64,000 bases of DNA from Nitrosopumilus oxyclinae (GTDB lineage: Archaea; Thermoproteota; Nitrososphaeria; Nitrososphaerales; Nitrosopumilaceae). Positions 30,823-38,323 of the stretch are shown in pieces. Below the pieces are notes generated by a model, which made no database searches, was not told the DNA's origin, and worked only from the letters and a program-made list of their open reading frames with translations. Positions within the stretch are counted from its first letter, which is position 1. Every line of letters begins with the position of its first letter. The stretch is from assembly GCF_013407165.1 (NCBI RefSeq), contig NZ_CP026994.1, positions 1,516,187-1,580,186 of the forward strand. Reading direction: 5' to 3'. Position numbers and translations under genes: made by a program.

Positions 30823-31968
30823 TTTCTTTATTGCATCAATTACTTTTAAAATCTGAGATTCAGTATTAAAAAAGTGTGGAGATACACGTACAATCTTTTG
30901 GTCCATAATTTCTCTTACTGCTAAAATAATATTTTGTTTTTCAAGTTTATCAACAACAAGTTGTGAATCAATCCCTTTGATGTTAAATGAAACAATACTT
31001 GTTCTAACATCAGAATCCTCCGGCCCATACAAAATAATATTTGGAATTTTTGATAGTTCTTCTCTTAAAACATTTGACAAGTGTTGATTTTTCTTGCGAA
31101 TGTTATTCATTCCAAACTTTAACAAATAATTTGCAGATGATTCCAATCCGACAATTCCCACATAATTTCTAAATCCAGTTTGAAATTTATCTGGTAATTC
31201 TTTGTATGCTAATTTTGAATCATCATAAATTATTGCAGATTCGCCACCAATTGTTTTGGGTTCTAGTAATTCACTAGAATTTCTTTTGCAATAGAATAAT
31301 CCTGTGCCCATGGGGCCGCAAAGCCATTTAGATCCATTAAATGACATAAAATCACATTTAATTTTTGAAACATCGATATCTCCAATACAACCTATACTTT
31401 GTGCGCTATCAATGAAGAATGGAACCTTGTCTTCAAGAATTTTTCCTATTTCTTCTACAGGAATTATTGCACCTGTGTTATACAATACATGACTAAGTGC
31501 AACTAGTTTTGTCTTATCATTAACAAGTGACTCTAAATCATCTAACTTAAAAAAACCATTATCATCAATAGGTAAATTTTGAATAGAAATTTTTTCTTGT
31601 AACTTTATCCACGGATAAAAATTAGCATGATGTTCGTGTGACATTCCACGAATTATCATATTAGAGTCTTCATCAAAAGACAATCCGTTTGCTACAAAAT
31701 TAATTCCATCAGTAGTACTTTGGGTAAGAACCACTTCATCAGGTTGACAAGAAATGATTTTTGCAATAGTTTTTCTTACATTTCGCAATTTATCATTGAC
31801 AAGAGGTTCTGACTCTTTTGAATCAGGGCCAATAGAATTGTATGTGATTAGAAATTCTTTCATAGCCTCAATACTTTGAGTGGGCATTAAAGAAACAGAT
31901 GCATTATTGAGATAGATTTTCTCTGAGGTTGGAAAATCATCTGAAATGTCTTTAGATACCAAATTCAT
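30817..31968 (-). CDS. Class V aminotransferase (cysteine desulfurase-like fold)
   Basis: A 383-aa PLP enzyme similar in layout to SufS/CsdA. YLNNASVSLMP opens the chain, TQSTTDGINFVANGL is the cofactor phosphate loop, SHVLYNTGAIIPVEEIG follows, and SFNGSKWLCGPMGTG near 215 has the PLP lysine. The flexible loop where group II desulfurases keep the catalytic cysteine reads ILAVREIMDQKIVRVSPHFF and has no cysteine. It may therefore be an isomerase, lyase or aminotransferase instead of a desulfurase. Confidence 0.82.
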   Translation of the reverse strand: MNLVSKDISDDFPTSEKIYLNNASVSLMPTQSIEAMKEFLITYNSIGPDSKESEPLVNDKLRNVRKTIAKIISCQPDEVVLTQSTTDGINFVANGLSFDEDSNMIIRGMSHEHHANFYPWIKLQEKISIQNLPIDDNGFFKLDDLESLVNDKTKLVALSHVLYNTGAIIPVEEIGKILEDKVPFFIDSAQSIGCIGDIDVSKIKCDFMSFNGSKWLCGPMGTGLFYCKRNSSELLEPKTIGGESAIIYDDSKLAYKELPDKFQTGFRNYVGIVGLESSANYLLKFGMNNIRKKNQHLSNVLREELSKIPNIILYGPEDSDVRTSIVSFNIKGIDSQLVVDKLEKQNIILAVREIMDQKIVRVSPHFFNTESQILKVIDAIKKL

Positions 31969-31994
31969 TATTATATCTGTAGATTGCTAATTCG

Positions 31995-32585
31995 GTGTTG
32001 GATAAAAATCCTGAGATAATTATAGGTGATGATTTAACACCAGTTCAAATTAAATTTGAACAAAACAATCCCAACATTGTTTTATGTTCAAAACCATTTC
32101 ATAAAATTGAATTTCTTAACAGATTAATCAATTCAACTGAAGATCCAATAATTTTCATCGACATGGATTTGCTATACACTGGATATGTAGAATCTAAAAT
32201 GATTCAAAAAAAAGAAAATCTAACAATATTTTGCCCAAATAAAACAGATTGGGATGAGAAACTATCAGAAATTATTTCCAAAGTATCAAAAGATAGATTT
32301 TTGGTAATTATTGACTCCTTTAATGGAATCTATAATTTGTTTGATGATTTAGAATCGGCCATATTCATTAATTCATGTATAATGCTACTGGCATCAATTG
32401 GAAATCATGTAAATTCATCTGTTGTGATAACTGGAATGGCACGAAAAAAAGAAAATGATGGTTGGATTCTTTCACCAGGTGGAAGACACATCATTAAATC
32501 AGAAAAAACATGTGTTTATTTTCTCAAGAAAACTGAAAATAACTTGATAATTAGCACATTAGATCAAACAGATGGGAAAAAATAA
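31995..32585 (+). CDS. RecA-like protein lacking an obvious P-loop
   Basis: A 196-aa protein starting with GTG (TTG directly follows). Sequence blocks recall RecA/RadB-like ATPases: PIIFIDMDLLYTG, a Walker B-like strand FLVIIDSFNGIY near 102, and a C-terminal VVITGMARKKENDG then ISTLDQ. The expected GxxxxGK(T/S) is absent near the N-terminus (IIIGDDLTPVQIKF). It may be a degenerate ATPase, or an accessory protein. Family assignment is tentative. Confidence 0.45.
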   Translation: MLDKNPEIIIGDDLTPVQIKFEQNNPNIVLCSKPFHKIEFLNRLINSTEDPIIFIDMDLLYTGYVESKMIQKKENLTIFCPNKTDWDEKLSEIISKVSKDRFLVIIDSFNGIYNLFDDLESAIFINSCIMLLASIGNHVNSSVVITGMARKKENDGWILSPGGRHIIKSEKTCVYFLKKTENNLIISTLDQTDGKK

Positions 32586-32610
32586 AGATCAAAGATTGCG
32601 ATCAAAATTA

Positions 32611-32643
32611 AAACGCCGTTATAAAATATCAAACGCCGTTATA
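32611..32643. promoter_or_regulatory. Direct repeat AAACGCCGTTATA x2, 20-bp spacing, upstream of ferredoxin gene
   Basis: Copies at 32611-32623 and 32631-32643 are offset by 20 bp, about two helical turns, so both face the same side. The second copy overlaps a small inverted repeat CCGTTATACGG (32636-32646). The pair lies just upstream of the TATA element, a good place for an activator or repressor dimer. Confidence 0.6.
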
Positions 32644-32663
32644 CGGTGATATTTTTAGGTAAA

Positions 32664-32673
32664 TTATATAAAG
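32664..32673 (+). promoter_or_regulatory. TATA element of the ferredoxin gene
   Basis: TTATATAAAG centred about 29 nt before the ATG at 32698. It is a textbook archaeal TATA box, giving a nearly leaderless mRNA. Confidence 0.7.
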
Positions 32674-32697
32674 ATCAAATCGACAATTAATTTCGTT

Positions 32698-32997
32698 ATG
32701 CCAGTAGGAATTATTCCAGACATCAGCGAACAAATGTGTATCGGATGCGCACTATGTGTAGAAATCTGTACCACACTTGGACCAGATGTCCTTAGAGTAA
32801 AACCAGTTGAAGGCTGGAAAAGAGGTAAAGCATTTGTCTTCTACCCAGAAAGATGTATTTCAGATGGTGCATGCATCGGTGTATGCCCAACAAAAGCAAT
32901 CTTTTGGATGCGACCAATGGACTTTACAGTTGGACAACCAGTTCCACTCTACAAGAACTCAGTCTTCGTCAAAGGTTGGACTGAATTAATCGATTAG
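32698..32997 (+). CDS. Two-cluster [4Fe-4S] ferredoxin
   Basis: A 99-aa ferredoxin carrying electrons in the cytoplasm. The first cluster site is CIGCALCVEICTTLGP (CxxCxxCxxxC), and the second is CISDGACIGVCPTKAIFW, where the usual first spacing is CxxxxxCxxxCP: one ligand spacing is longer than in standard 2[4Fe-4S] proteins. A 25-residue insert separates the sites. Codon use is less A/T-biased than in most neighbours, as expected for a strongly expressed gene. It has a clear TATA box and operator-like direct repeats upstream. Confidence 0.9.
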   Translation: MPVGIIPDISEQMCIGCALCVEICTTLGPDVLRVKPVEGWKRGKAFVFYPERCISDGACIGVCPTKAIFWMRPMDFTVGQPVPLYKNSVFVKGWTELID

Positions 32998-33038
32998 ATT
33001 AGTTCGTCAAATTTTAATTTCTTTTTATTATTTTAAAT

Positions 33039-34025
33039 TTAAACAGCACTTGCTGATTCATCTTTGATTTTAGGTTTTTTCTTTAACCAAAACATGGCTA
33101 TAAGGAACATTACACCTGGAACAAGAATAATCAATAGCATTAATTCGTAATACGTTGTTAGTCTTTGAGCTGGTTTTGTGTGATAAGTTTCATGAGATGT
33201 TTTTTCAGGATTATCATAAACTGCTGTAGTAAAATCAACAGAGCGTTGTTCTTTACTTTCAACATTTCCAAATACAGTGACACTTTCCTCAGCAAAAATT
33301 GAGGGTGATTGAATTCCTTCTATTCTTACTATGATAGATCCAGATTCACTAAAAATAAAATTTCTGTAATCTCCACCAATTTGACTTAGTCCTTCATCTC
33401 TAAAAATTTCTTGTCCATTTTGAAATATTACAAAACTGTATTTCATTTCTGCAAGGTTAGAATTTGTTTGTGGATCATAGAATTGATAGACAAATTGAAT
33501 TTTTTCATGAGTTTTAATAACTGGAGGATCCCATGATAGATTTACCTCTATGTTTCTATCTGGTGTATATTGCAACAAAGGAAATTTTAATTTTTTGCCA
33601 GTTGCATCGTGTGGATAATCAGGAATTTGTTTTTCTACAATTAAAATTCCTTCCATCCATGGATGAATTGTACAATAATAAGAAAACGTACCAGAATCCT
33701 CAAACGTGTATGACCATGATTCACCTGGCATAAATCTACCACTATCAAAAATTCCATTTGATTTTCCAAAGTTATCACTCATCCAACCAAACCTTCCTGA
33801 ACCTTCCCCACTGGTAACAGTATGACCTTCTTTGTCATCATTATACCAAGTTACAGTATCACCTACTGTAACAAACAGTTGAGGCGGATCATACCATACT
33901 TCAGCCACTGTATTTAGTTCTGGATTGTATGCCCCTACTGGAATATCAATAATGTATTCTTCAGCATATGCAAAAGATGTAGAAGTCAAAATCACTAAAA
34001 ATAAAGAATACAGTAAAAATTTCAT
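33039..34025 (-). CDS. Plastocyanin-like copper protein with extra beta domain and C-terminal anchor
   Basis: A 328-aa exported protein with a signal peptide (residues 1-21, cut after FAYA). Residues 30-130 form a blue-copper domain with all type 1 ligands visible: His68 (EGHTV), Cys118, His121 and Met124 (YYCTIHPWMEG). A second beta domain occupies about 145-255, then a helix at about 290-312 anchors the protein before a basic tail. It should be an electron carrier on the outer face, in line with the copper-based respiratory chains of ammonia-oxidising archaea. Confidence 0.88.
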   Translation of the reverse strand: MKFLLYSLFLVILTSTSFAYAEEYIIDIPVGAYNPELNTVAEVWYDPPQLFVTVGDTVTWYNDDKEGHTVTSGEGSGRFGWMSDNFGKSNGIFDSGRFMPGESWSYTFEDSGTFSYYCTIHPWMEGILIVEKQIPDYPHDATGKKLKFPLLQYTPDRNIEVNLSWDPPVIKTHEKIQFVYQFYDPQTNSNLAEMKYSFVIFQNGQEIFRDEGLSQIGGDYRNFIFSESGSIIVRIEGIQSPSIFAEESVTVFGNVESKEQRSVDFTTAVYDNPEKTSHETYHTKPAQRLTTYYELMLLIILVPGVMFLIAMFWLKKKPKIKDESASAV

Positions 34026-34163
34026 ATTTTATAGCCGAAATTCAGATAATTAAAAACTAGAGGTCATTTTCAATATTGCAAGTGATTATCAATTCAAAGA
34101 ATTACTATAGGCACAATATATTCAAAAAGAGTGATATTCGTATAAAGAAAACATAGAACAAAA

Positions 34164-35909
34164 ATGGCTATTTCATTTAATCTTAGTAAAAAATTCATTT
34201 TTCTGATAATGATTGTATCATTTGTTGCTCTTTCAATTACAGGGTTTCTAAGCTTCTATTATGCAGATCAAATTCTAGGAGAAAGAGTAGGTGATCAATT
34301 ACTAGGAGAATCCACTGTAAGAGGTGACACACTAAGGTTACTTTTTGAATCAAGAATTGAACAAAATAAAATTCTTGCAAATGATCCTATGATTCAGTTA
34401 TTAGTTTCGGAAATGAATCAAATTCCTAAAGACAAACTAAAAGAATCTCAAGAAAATAATCGTAGGGATTTTTTAATTCAAATTCAAGCATTCCAAGAAT
34501 TGATTGGGTATTCCATAGGATTTGAAGATACTAAAATTATTGGTAAGGATGGAAAAATGTTTTTTTCTCTTAGTAGAAATTTAGATGAAGATTTTATTGA
34601 AGATAAATTATTCCAAAGAGGATTAAAAGAATCATTTATTGAATTTGAACCATCTAAAAATGGTAAAAAAATAGTTGTTGTTTCCCCAATTTTTGCAGAT
34701 GGGAATAAAAAAGGAGATGAACCTATAGGAGTGATAATTTCTAAAATGAGAACAACTTCAATTGACAATGTGCTAGTGAATAGAAGTGGATTAGGAGAAT
34801 CAGGTGAAGTATACATTGTGAACAATCAATCAATCATGTTATCAGAATCTAGATTTATTGAAGATGTAGTATTCAAACAAAAAGTGGATAGTTTAGCCGT
34901 ACAGAAATGTTTCAATGAAGGAGAAGAAATGGTAGGATTTTATGAAGATTATAGAAATGTTCCAATTTATGGATCATCATATTGTGCAGATGATTTAGGC
35001 ATAGTTTTACTTGTAGAAATTGACCAAGAAGAAGTTGAAAAACCAATAGATATTCTTCAGAACAGGATATTCTATACTGGAATAGTAATTACCCTATTAA
35101 TGGGAATTGTTGCATTTGTAATATCAAAATCAATTTCAAGACCCCTCCTTAAATTAAAAAATGCTGCAAATAAAATTGCAAGTGGAGATTTTAAAGTAAG
35201 AACTAACATAACAACTGGTGACGAAATAGGAGAATTATCACATGCATTTGATTCAATGGCTCAAAAGCTAGAAGAATCATTAATTGAGATTAAAGAGAAA
35301 GAAGAAGTCATTAAACAGCAAGAAGATATTTTGTTAAAATTTTCTCAACATGAACAAAATGATTGTGTAGGTGTTGTTGATATAACAGACTCTACAAGAA
35401 TATCATCTAAATTATCTGATGATGATGTTAGTAAAATGTATGAAATTTTCCTTAATTTTATGGCAAAAATTGTCCATAAACATCATGGAGAAGTAGTAAA
35501 AAATATTGGAGATGCTTTAATGTTTAGATTTGCAAATGTTGATCCAAAAAATATCGAGGTAATGAAAAATATCTTAGAATGTTGTTTGGATATGATAGAA
35601 TCTCATGATGAACTAAAAAAAGAACTTAATGCAGAAAACATAGATGAATTAGATTACAAAATTAGTGCAACATATGGTTCTGTTAAAGTGGCTGAAAGTA
35701 CGACTTCGAAGATTTCAGATATTTTTGGACCTACAGTGAATAAATGTTTTAAAATAAATTCACTTTGTCCAAAAAATAGTATAGTGGTTGGCATCAATCT
35801 CTATGAAATTTTAAAAGACTTTGATGAATACGAATTTTCTCAATTCCATTCCGCTGAAATGAAAGAGAAATATGGTTATAGTATTTTTGAAGTTAAAAGA
35901 AAAAAATAA
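34164..35909 (+). CDS. Membrane class III adenylate/guanylate cyclase with dCACHE-like sensor and HAMP
   Basis: A 581-aa receptor. TM1 is at residues 9-31, then an extracellular sensor of about 250 residues (double-CACHE-like, with GVIISKMRTTSIDNVLVN), TM2 at about 299-319, HAMP (SISRPLLKLKNAANKIASGD near 325-345) and a coiled linker. The cyclase domain (about 400-575) has VGVVDITDSTRIS with two metal-type aspartates and NIGDALMFRF. It should convert an external signal to a cyclic nucleotide. Substrate residues cannot be assigned by eye. Confidence 0.85.
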   Translation: MAISFNLSKKFIFLIMIVSFVALSITGFLSFYYADQILGERVGDQLLGESTVRGDTLRLLFESRIEQNKILANDPMIQLLVSEMNQIPKDKLKESQENNRRDFLIQIQAFQELIGYSIGFEDTKIIGKDGKMFFSLSRNLDEDFIEDKLFQRGLKESFIEFEPSKNGKKIVVVSPIFADGNKKGDEPIGVIISKMRTTSIDNVLVNRSGLGESGEVYIVNNQSIMLSESRFIEDVVFKQKVDSLAVQKCFNEGEEMVGFYEDYRNVPIYGSSYCADDLGIVLLVEIDQEEVEKPIDILQNRIFYTGIVITLLMGIVAFVISKSISRPLLKLKNAANKIASGDFKVRTNITTGDEIGELSHAFDSMAQKLEESLIEIKEKEEVIKQQEDILLKFSQHEQNDCVGVVDITDSTRISSKLSDDDVSKMYEIFLNFMAKIVHKHHGEVVKNIGDALMFRFANVDPKNIEVMKNILECCLDMIESHDELKKELNAENIDELDYKISATYGSVKVAESTTSKISDIFGPTVNKCFKINSLCPKNSIVVGINLYEILKDFDEYEFSQFHSAEMKEKYGYSIFEVKRKK

Positions 35910-35956
35910 CATAGAAAAAATATTTTTAATCAAAAAACATGTATTTTGAGGCTAAA

Positions 35957-36322
35957 TTATTCAGAATTTTTTAGAGCGGCATGAACAAAATCGATTATTT
36001 TCAAATAATCTGTTCTTGGTTCTGTACTAATCATAAACAAGTCATTGGAATTGATTGGAATACTAATCATGGAAACTATAGCGTATTCTGTAATTGATGA
36101 CTGTTCTTTTCCAAGTTTGTATGCTAAATTTGTGTAAAGATCTCTTTTTTGCAGTGCATAATGAATCGACATTTTGACGTTATCCCCATCTAAAATTTTC
36201 TCAACATTTTCTCTATGTCCACCTGCAATCATCTCACCCTTACTATTTGCAACACCTGCAAATCTGACTTGTGGATCTAAATCAAGAACTTGTTTTGACA
36301 ATTCATTATAATCTACTGTCAT
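35957..36322 (-). CDS. DUF6659/roadblock-like protein coupled to amt
   Basis: A 121-aa soluble alpha/beta protein. Its pattern VRFAGVANSKGEMIAGGHRE and then EYAIVSMISIPINSNDLFMI resembles roadblock/profilin-like sensor folds annotated as DUF6659 in these archaea. The ATG overlaps the end of the ammonium transporter gene (ATGA), so the two are translationally coupled. A role in controlling or sensing the transporter is an inference from this coupling. Confidence 0.6.
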   Translation of the reverse strand: MTVDYNELSKQVLDLDPQVRFAGVANSKGEMIAGGHRENVEKILDGDNVKMSIHYALQKRDLYTNLAYKLGKEQSSITEYAIVSMISIPINSNDLFMISTEPRTDYLKIIDFVHAALKNSE

Positions 36323-37647
36323 TTTTTATTACCATCTGATTTCTTTTTAAAAAGTATTTCATCCTTTTCTTCTAATTCTTCTGTATAATCATCCATATCC
36401 AGTAAGAACTCTTCTTCATCAGAATACGCAGATTCAGCATGCTCACTAATATCTAATCCTATATCTTCGACTTCAGCTGAAACTCGAATACCTATAGTAC
36501 GTTTTAACACTTGAAGAATTATCCAAGTTCCACCAAAGCCCATAGCAGCTGCTACTGCAACCCCTATTGCTTGAATCCAGAGTTGATCTGGATTTCCAAA
36601 TAGTAATCCATCTACCCCTCCAGGATTAATTGCAGTACTTGCAAAAATTCCTATAGCTAACGCACCAACAATACCTGCAACACCGTGAACAGAGCTAACA
36701 TCAAGTGCATCATCAATCTTTAATTTTTCTTTGAACAGCACTACACCAGAGTATGAGATTACACCTATTGCAATACCAATTACAAAGGCATGTTCGGCAC
36801 TAACAAATCCAGATGCAGGAGTAATTCCAGCAAGACCAGCAATTGCTCCATTAATTGTGGCTACAACTGATGGTTTACCAGTTCTAATCCATGAAAGTCC
36901 TGCCCAAATTAAAGCAGATACAGATGAGGCCATGTGAGTTACAATTACAGTATTACCTGCAACACCACCTGATGCAGAAAGTGCACTACCTGCGTTAAAT
37001 CCAAACCATCCTAACCACAATAATGAAGAACCAAGAACAGCAAGTGGAATACTATGAGGAATCATGATGGCAGGTCCGTAGTGTCTTCTTCTACCAAGTA
37101 CTAGTGCGGCAGCGAGGGCTGCCATTCCAACACTTGTATGAATTACAATACCACCAGCAAAGTCGACAACACCAAGTTCTGCTAACCAACCACCACCCCA
37201 AACCCAATGAACTAGAGGATAATAGATTAGCATGGACCATGCTGCAATGAAAATGATAAAGGAATTGAATTTCATTCTTTCAGCAATAGTTCCTGTAAGC
37301 AATAGTGGAGTAATTGCTGCAAACATTAGTTGGAATTTTACAAATAATACACCAGGAATTGTTGGAGCATATTGTTCCAATGGCGCATCAGATGGAACAC
37401 CTTTGAGAAATACCCAATCAAAATTCCCAATTAATCCTTCAGTTGAATCACCAAAGGAGACACTAAATCCAAAAATAAACCACATGACACTCAAAAGTGC
37501 TAAACCAAAAAAGATCTGCATGAAAATTGATGCTGCATTCTTTTTTCTTAAAAGTCCAGATTCAAAGAGACCTAATGCGGGGATCATTAGTAGCACAAGA
37601 CTGCCTGCGACAAGCATCCATGCTGTATCCCCAGAATCTAGAACCAT
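36319..37647 (-). CDS. amt: Ammonium transporter (Amt)
   Basis: A 442-aa transporter with about 11 membrane helices. The twin pore histidines are present as VIHTSVGM (His170) and SSVHGVAG (His321), with GTIAERMKF and FGFNAGSALS as further Amt blocks. After the DIGLDISEHAESAYS segment, the C-terminus continues with an unusual acidic then basic tail of about 35 residues (DEEEFLLDMDDYTEELEEKD). It is divergent from a PII gene; the 115-bp intergenic region has a TTATCA array. Confidence 0.94.
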   Translation of the reverse strand: MVLDSGDTAWMLVAGSLVLLMIPALGLFESGLLRKKNAASIFMQIFFGLALLSVMWFIFGFSVSFGDSTEGLIGNFDWVFLKGVPSDAPLEQYAPTIPGVLFVKFQLMFAAITPLLLTGTIAERMKFNSFIIFIAAWSMLIYYPLVHWVWGGGWLAELGVVDFAGGIVIHTSVGMAALAAALVLGRRRHYGPAIMIPHSIPLAVLGSSLLWLGWFGFNAGSALSASGGVAGNTVIVTHMASSVSALIWAGLSWIRTGKPSVVATINGAIAGLAGITPASGFVSAEHAFVIGIAIGVISYSGVVLFKEKLKIDDALDVSSVHGVAGIVGALAIGIFASTAINPGGVDGLLFGNPDQLWIQAIGVAVAAAMGFGGTWIILQVLKRTIGIRVSAEVEDIGLDISEHAESAYSDEEEFLLDMDDYTEELEEKDEILFKKKSDGNKK

Positions 37648-37691
37648 GTAAAAAATCTGAGTTTGAAATTAATAACAATGACTAAATTTGG

Positions 37692-37720
37692 TTATCATTT
37701 GATTATCATTTGGTTATCAA
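37692..37720. promoter_or_regulatory. TTATCA array with 11-bp period between amt and PII genes
   Basis: TTATCATTTGA (37692-37702) and TTATCATTTGG (37703-37713) are followed by TTATCA (37714-37719). One copy falls per helical turn, so all three face one side of the DNA. The array is roughly midway between the divergent amt and PII starts, an ideal place for a shared nitrogen-responsive regulator. Confidence 0.6.
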
Positions 37721-37762
37721 AATCAGAAATTATATTTGTGTAAATTACATTACAATAACTAA

Positions 37763-38092
37763 ATGCTCAAAATAGAAGTCATACTAGGAGAAAACGACGT
37801 TATGGCAATTAGTGAAGGATTAAAAAAAATCGGGATTGGTGGTCTTACTGTATCCAAAGTAAGAGGAAGAGGTAAAAAACCAGGTCCAGAAATTCACGCA
37901 TCAAAAGGAAGTGAAATTTTTGTGCCTCAATTCAGTGAAAAATACAGATTAGAAGCAATCATTTCAGATGCAATTGAAGATGAAGTTATAGGAATTATTA
38001 AACAAAATGGCAGAGTTGGTAAAATCTTTGTTTCTCAAATTTTACGAGCAGTGGATATTGCTTCAGGGGATGAAGGGGAAAACACAATCTAG
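37763..38092 (+). CDS. Nitrogen regulatory protein PII
   Basis: A 109-aa PII trimer subunit. The pattern MLKIEVILGENDVMAISEGL, the T-loop region VRGRGKKPGPEIHASKGSEI, YRLEAIISD and GRVGKIFVSQILRAVDI (B/C loops) cover the whole family. The usual T-loop tyrosine for uridylylation is not in place, so control is probably by ATP/ADP/2-oxoglutarate only. Its location, divergent from amt, is the classic glnK-amt arrangement altered in orientation. Confidence 0.93.
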   Translation: MLKIEVILGENDVMAISEGLKKIGIGGLTVSKVRGRGKKPGPEIHASKGSEIFVPQFSEKYRLEAIISDAIEDEVIGIIKQNGRVGKIFVSQILRAVDIASGDEGENTI

Positions 38093-38096
38093 AGTC

Positions 38097-38234
38097 ATGA
38101 ACATGAATTCTATTCGCAATAGTAAATTGTTTCACAGAGAAGAGATGCAACGTTTGGAATCTAAAGACGTACTCAAAGTCGTTGCGATAGCAGGAATCAT
38201 TGTTATACCACTACTTGTTGGTTTAGTTCTATGA
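38097..38234 (+). CDS. 45-aa single-pass membrane peptide
   Basis: ATG 38097 to TGA 38234, starting 4 nt after the PII stop. The N-terminal half is basic/polar (NSIRNSKLFHREEMQRLESK) and the C-terminal half is a hydrophobic helix (VVAIAGIIVIPLLVGLVL). The stop overlaps the ATG of the next mini-ORF (ATGA). Spacing in line with PII suggests a PII-amt accessory peptide, but this is untested. Confidence 0.6.
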   Translation: MNMNSIRNSKLFHREEMQRLESKDVLKVVAIAGIIVIPLLVGLVL

Positions 38235-38323
38235 AATTATCCAAAATTTCTATCGCTAAATTAGTACTTGCAGCAGTTGGAATGACGTTAGTTGGATTAG
38301 CTTTGTTTAACGGATACTATTAA
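38231..38323 (+). CDS. 30-aa membrane peptide
   Basis: ATG 38231 to TAA 38323, overlapping the preceding mini-ORF by 4 bp. MKLSKISIAKLVLAAVGMTL leads into a single hydrophobic helix ending VGLALFNGYY. It ends 4 bp inside the convergent PII-like gene. The coupling of PII and two tiny membrane ORFs is unlikely to be accidental. Confidence 0.5.
   Translation: MKLSKISIAKLVLAAVGMTLVGLALFNGYY

Noticed and set aside
32611-32643. Repeated AAACGCCGTTATA as a CRISPR fragment
   Set aside because: Only two short copies with a 7-nt gap, located at a promoter; no spacers of normal length and no cas genes in the window.
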